A DNA stretch of 64,000 nt from the NCBI RefSeq assembly GCF_958450345.1, contig NC_088782.1, positions 118,840,046 to 118,904,045 on the forward strand. Reading direction: 5' to 3'. A program made the position numbers and the translations under genes. Each line of letters opens with the position of its first letter. Positions within the stretch are counted from its first letter, which is position 1. The notes beneath the pieces are model-generated. The model was not told where the DNA came from and searched no databases. It worked only from the letters and a program-made list of their open reading frames with translations. This document shows positions 60,816-64,000 of this stretch, one piece after another. This DNA comes from Calliphora vicina. Its lineage: Eukaryota; Arthropoda; Insecta; Diptera; Calliphoridae.

Positions 60816-61419
60816 AGTCTTTGTAAGACAGTTTTCTTATAAAACAAGTAAGAGAGCTATTATATACCCTTCACCAAATTATACTTCAAAATACAAATTT
60901 TAAATATTTTTAGGTGAACAAACAAATTTTTTTTCCAAAGTTGTTTTTTTTTAATTTTTTGGAAAAAAAAAATTTTTCGAATTGTTATTTGATTTTTTTT
61001 TTTAAATTTAAGAAAAAAATTTTCGGTAAAAAAAAATTTCCGGATTAAAAAGTAATTTTTCCGATTTTATACATTGTTGCAAGGTTCTTTGAAATATCTG
61101 TCATTAGATATCCATATTGTCTATATTAATGACTTAGTAATCCAGATATAGGTCAAAAATAGGTAAAACATCGAGGTTGTCCTGGTTTTTTCCTCATATC
61201 TCAGTTATTTGTTGACCGATTTTGCTGATTTCAAATAGTAAACTTCTCGAAAGCATGTCTGACAGAATTATTGAAGATTTGGATCCCGAAGATATCTGGG
61301 GTCTTCAGAAAATTGATTTCAACAGACAGACGGACATGACTTAAACTACTCCACTATCTATAAGGATCCCTTCTCACGAAGGTGAGTCTTTGTAAGACAA
61401 TTTTTTCTTATAGAAAACA
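60816..61419. mobile_element. Dispersed non-coding repeat with flanking direct repeats
   Basis: An element of about 540 bp running from ACAAGTAAGAGAGCTAT (60844) through GGTTGTCCTGGTTTTTTCCT, TTTGGATCCCGAAGATATC and ACAGACAGACGGACATGA to CTATCTATAAGGATCC (about 61370). It shares segments with the copies at 8.46, 11.12 and 48.5-49.3 kb. Direct repeats of about 31-35 bp (AGTCTTTGTAAGACA then TTTTCTTATA) at 60816-60846 and 61385-61419 flank it; they are longer than usual target-site duplications. Confidence 0.75.
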
Positions 61420-62405
61420 GGTTCTAGTTTTGTTCTAGTTCTGGTTCCAGTTCAGGTTCTTTTTCAGGTTCCAATTCAGGTTCTACTTTAGGTTCTAGTT
61501 CAGATTCGAGATCAGGTTCCAGTTCAGGTTCCAGTTCAGGATCTAGTTCAGGTTCCAGTTCAGGTTCTAATTCAGGTTCAAATTCAGGTTCTAGTTCAGG
61601 TTCTAATTCAGGTTCTAGTTCAGGTTCCAGTTCAGGTTCTAGTTCAGGTTCCAGTTCAGGTTCTAATTCAGGTTCTAGTTCAGGTATTTCTGGTTCTATT
61701 TCAGGTTCCAATTTAGGTTCTACTTTAGGTTCTAGTTCAGGATCTAGTTCATGATCTATTTCAGGTTCTTTTTCAGGTTCTAGTTCTAGTTCAGGTTCTA
61801 GTTCAGGTTCTAATTCAGGTATTTCTGGTTCTATTTTAGGTTCTAGTTCAGGTTCCAGTTCAGGATCTAGTTCAGGTTCTAATTCAGGTTCTACTTTAGG
61901 TTTTATTCTAGGTTCCAGTTCAGGATCTATTTCAGGTATTTCTGGTTCTATTTCAGGTTCCAATTCAGGTTCTACTTTAGGTTTTATTTTAGGTTCCAGT
62001 TCACGTTCCAGTTCAGGTTCTAATTCAGGTATTTCTGGTTCTATTTCAGGTTCCAAGTCAGGTTCTACTTTAGGTTCTAGTTCAGGATCTAGTTCAGGTT
62101 CCAGTTCAGGATCTAGTTCAGGATCTATTTCAGGTTCTTTTTCAGATTCTAGTTCAGTTTCTACTTCAGGTATTTCTGGTTCTAGTTCAGGTTCTAGCTC
62201 AGATTCTAGATCAGGTTCCAGTTCAGGTTTTAGTTCAGGTTCTATTTCAGGTTCTATTTCAGATTCTAGATCAGGTTCCAGTTCAGGATCTAGTTCAGGT
62301 TCTAATTCAGGTATTTCTGGTTCTAGTTCAGGTTCTATTTCAGATTCTAGATCAGGTTCCAGTTCAGGATCTAGTTCAGGATCTATTTCAGGTTCTATTT
62401 CTGTT
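61420..62405 (-). repeat. 12-bp satellite GGTTCTAGTTCA
   Basis: About 1 kb of the 12-bp unit with variants (GGTTCCAGTTCA, GGATCTAGTTCA, GGTATTTCTGGTTCTA). Blocks carrying GGTATTTCTGG recur about every 110-130 bp. The minus strand reads as an open Glu-Pro-Glu-Leu repeat of 210 codons, explained by the 12-bp period. Confidence 0.92.
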
Positions 62406-63815
62406 CTAGTTCTAGTTCTGTTCTAGTTCTGTTCTAGTTCTGTTCTAGTTCTGTTCTAGTTCTGTTCTAGTTCTGTTCTAGTTCTGTTCTAGTTCTGTTC
62501 TAGTTCTGTTCTAGTTCTGTTCTAGTTCTGTTCTAGTTCTGTTCTAGTTCTGTTCTAGTTCTGTTCTAGTTCTGTTCTAGTTCTGTTCTAGTTCTGTTCT
62601 AGTTCTGTTCTAGTTCTGTTCTAGTTCTGTTCTAGTTCTGTTCTAGTTCTAGTTCTGTTCTAGTTCTGTTCTAGTTCTGTTCTAGTTCTGTTCTAGTTCT
62701 GTTCTAGTTCTGTTCTAGTTCTGTTCTAGTTCTGTTCTAGTTCTGTTCTAGTTCTGTTCTAGTTCTGTTCTAGTTCTGTTCTAGTTCTGTTCTAGTTCTG
62801 TTCTAGTTCTGTTCTAGTTCTGTTCTAGTTCTGTTCTAGTTCTGTTCTAGTTCTGTTCTAGTTCTGTTCTAGTTCTGTTCTAGTTCTGTTCTAGTTCTGT
62901 TCTAGTTCTGTTCTAGTTCTGTTCTAGTTCTGTTCTAGTTCTGTTCTAGTTCTGTTCTAGTTCTGTTCTAGTTCTGTTCTAGTTCTGTTCTAGTTCTGTT
63001 CTAGTTCTGTTCTAGTTCTGTTCTAGTTCTGTTCTAGTTCTGTTCTAGTTCTGTTCTAGTTCTGTTCTAGTTCTGTTCTAGTTCTGTTCTAGTTCTGTTC
63101 TAGTTCTGTTCTAGTTCTGTTCTAGTTCTGTTCTAGTTCTGTTCTAGTTCTGTTCTAGTTCTGTTCTAGTTCTGTTCTAGTTCTGTTCTAGTTCTGTTCT
63201 AGTTCTGTTCTAGTTCTGTTCTAGTTCTGTTCTAGTTCTGTTCTAGTTCTGTTCTAGTTCTGTTCTAGTTCTGTTCTAGTTCTGTTCTAGTTCTGTTCTA
63301 GTTCTGTTCTAGTTCTGTTCTAGTTCTGTTCTAGTTCTGTTCTAGTTCTGTTCTAGTTCTGTTCTAGTTCTGTTCTAGTTCTGTTCTAGTTCTGTTCTAG
63401 TTCTGTTCTAGTTCTGTTCTAGTTCTGTTCTAGTTCTGTTCTAGTTCTGTTCTAGTTCTGTTCTAGTTCTGTTCTTGTTCTGTTCTAGTTCTGTTCCAGT
63501 TCTGTTCCAGTTCTGTTCTAGTTCTGTTCTAGTTCTGTTCTAGTTCTGTTCTAGTTCTGTTCTAGTTCTCTTCTAGTTCTGTTCTAGTTCTGTTCTAGTT
63601 CTGTTCTAGTTCTGTTCTAGTTCTGTTCTAGTTCTCTTCTAGTTTTGTTCTAGTTCTGTTCTAGTTCTGTTCTAGTTCTGTTCTAGTTCTCTTCTAGTTC
63701 TGTTCTAGTTCTGTTCTAGTTCTCTTCTAGTTCTGTTCTAGTTCTGTTCTAGTTCTCTTCTAGTTTTGTTCTAGTTTTGTTCTAGTTCTATTCTGGTTCT
63801 GTTCTAGTTCTGTTC
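62400..63815 (+). repeat. 11-bp satellite CTGTTCTAGTT
   Basis: About 1.4 kb, close to 128 copies, of CTGTTCTAGTT. It is nearly uniform from 62.4 to 63.46 kb, with scattered variants (CTCTTCTAGTT, TTGTTCTAGTT) near the right end. It abuts the 12-bp GGTTCTAGTTCA array and shares TTCTAGTT with it, so it probably arose from that array by losing one base and expanding. No coding potential, since 11 is not a multiple of 3. Confidence 0.95.
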
Positions 63816-64000
63816 TGTAGTTTTTTTTATCTCTCACTGCTACAAAACCCATTAATGTGTTTTAAAAATAATCTACAGAGCATTTAAACAAAAGCCAAAT
63901 AATTTATATGATATCAAAAAATAGAATAAAATAAAACAAAAACAACTAGAACAGAAACAGCATGTGGTGTTGCTGTTGCTTTAACTAGCCAGTGTTACGT
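63816..64000. other. Unique sequence at the right edge
   Basis: AT-rich sequence after the 11-bp array, probably still intronic for the gene starting at 60375. No exon is supported. Confidence 0.4.

Noticed and set aside
61424..62056. Glu-Pro-Glu-Leu repeat open frame of 210 codons on the minus strand
   Set aside because: The frame is fully explained by the GGTTCTAGTTCA 12-bp array and ends where the period changes to 11 bp. No unique sequence flanks it.

Overview
The window is eukaryotic and reads as a higher dipteran (fly) genome, most likely a calyptrate fly related to blowflies or house flies. It is very AT-rich. It has small spliced exons with GT-AG introns of about 60 bp beside introns of 1.4 kb to tens of kb, Asn/Thr/Gln-rich coding stretches typical of flies, and proteins that align residue by residue with known animal families. 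No bacterial-style operons, rRNA, tRNA or CRISPR arrays were seen. Assignments come from reading translated exons against recalled family sequences; no database search was possible.

Genes, left to right. (1) The 5' part of Su(z)12, the zinc-finger subunit of Polycomb Repressive Complex 2: minus strand, four coding exons between 101 and 1980, with the VEFS-box exons off the left edge. (2) A complete adenosine kinase gene: minus strand, three coding exons between 4429 and 7698, including a 14-nt first coding exon. (3) A complete RhoGDI gene: plus strand, four coding exons between 15943 and 21948, with a probable non-coding first exon near 9.5-9.8 kb. (4) The first coding exon of an unidentified plus-strand gene at 60375-60510, probably driven from promoters near 29.4 and/or 32.5 kb across an intron of about 28-30 kb. 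These genes do unrelated jobs (chromatin repression, purine salvage, Rho GTPase cycling); they are neighbours, not a pathway.

Most of the remaining DNA is tandem repeat. The families are: a 20-bp TTCGAAATT repeat around and inside adenosine kinase; a 12-bp GTCTCTAGTCTT satellite in RhoGDI intron 1 whose reverse complement fills RhoGDI intron 4; AACTCTTCAAGAGTT repeats around those arrays; a satellite of about 123 bp with a nearly invariant 20-bp core (27.1-28.6 and 30.1-31.9 kb); a 19-bp CCACGTTTTTAGTATAAAA satellite in direct orientation (32.8-37.6 kb) and then inverted (38.7-43.7 kb); a GGGAATTC/GGGGATT family with higher-order periods (44.3-52.2 kb); a 132-134 bp family (53-55.6 kb) with an apparently identical 632-bp duplication; a GGTTACTT paired-motif satellite (56.8-58.9 kb); and 12-bp and 11-bp CTAG-containing satellites (61.4-63.8 kb). 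Several palindromic MITE-like elements, a dispersed non-coding repeat family and one 5'-truncated LINE nested in a MITE are also present.

The most striking structure is architectural. Complementary satellite arrays sit in the two introns that flank RhoGDI coding exons 2-4, and a second, larger inverted pair lies in the presumed intron of the downstream gene. If transcribed, both pairs could fold into kilobase-scale double-stranded RNA. No new protein-coding system was found; the very long open frames over the satellites are artefacts of repeat length being a multiple of three.
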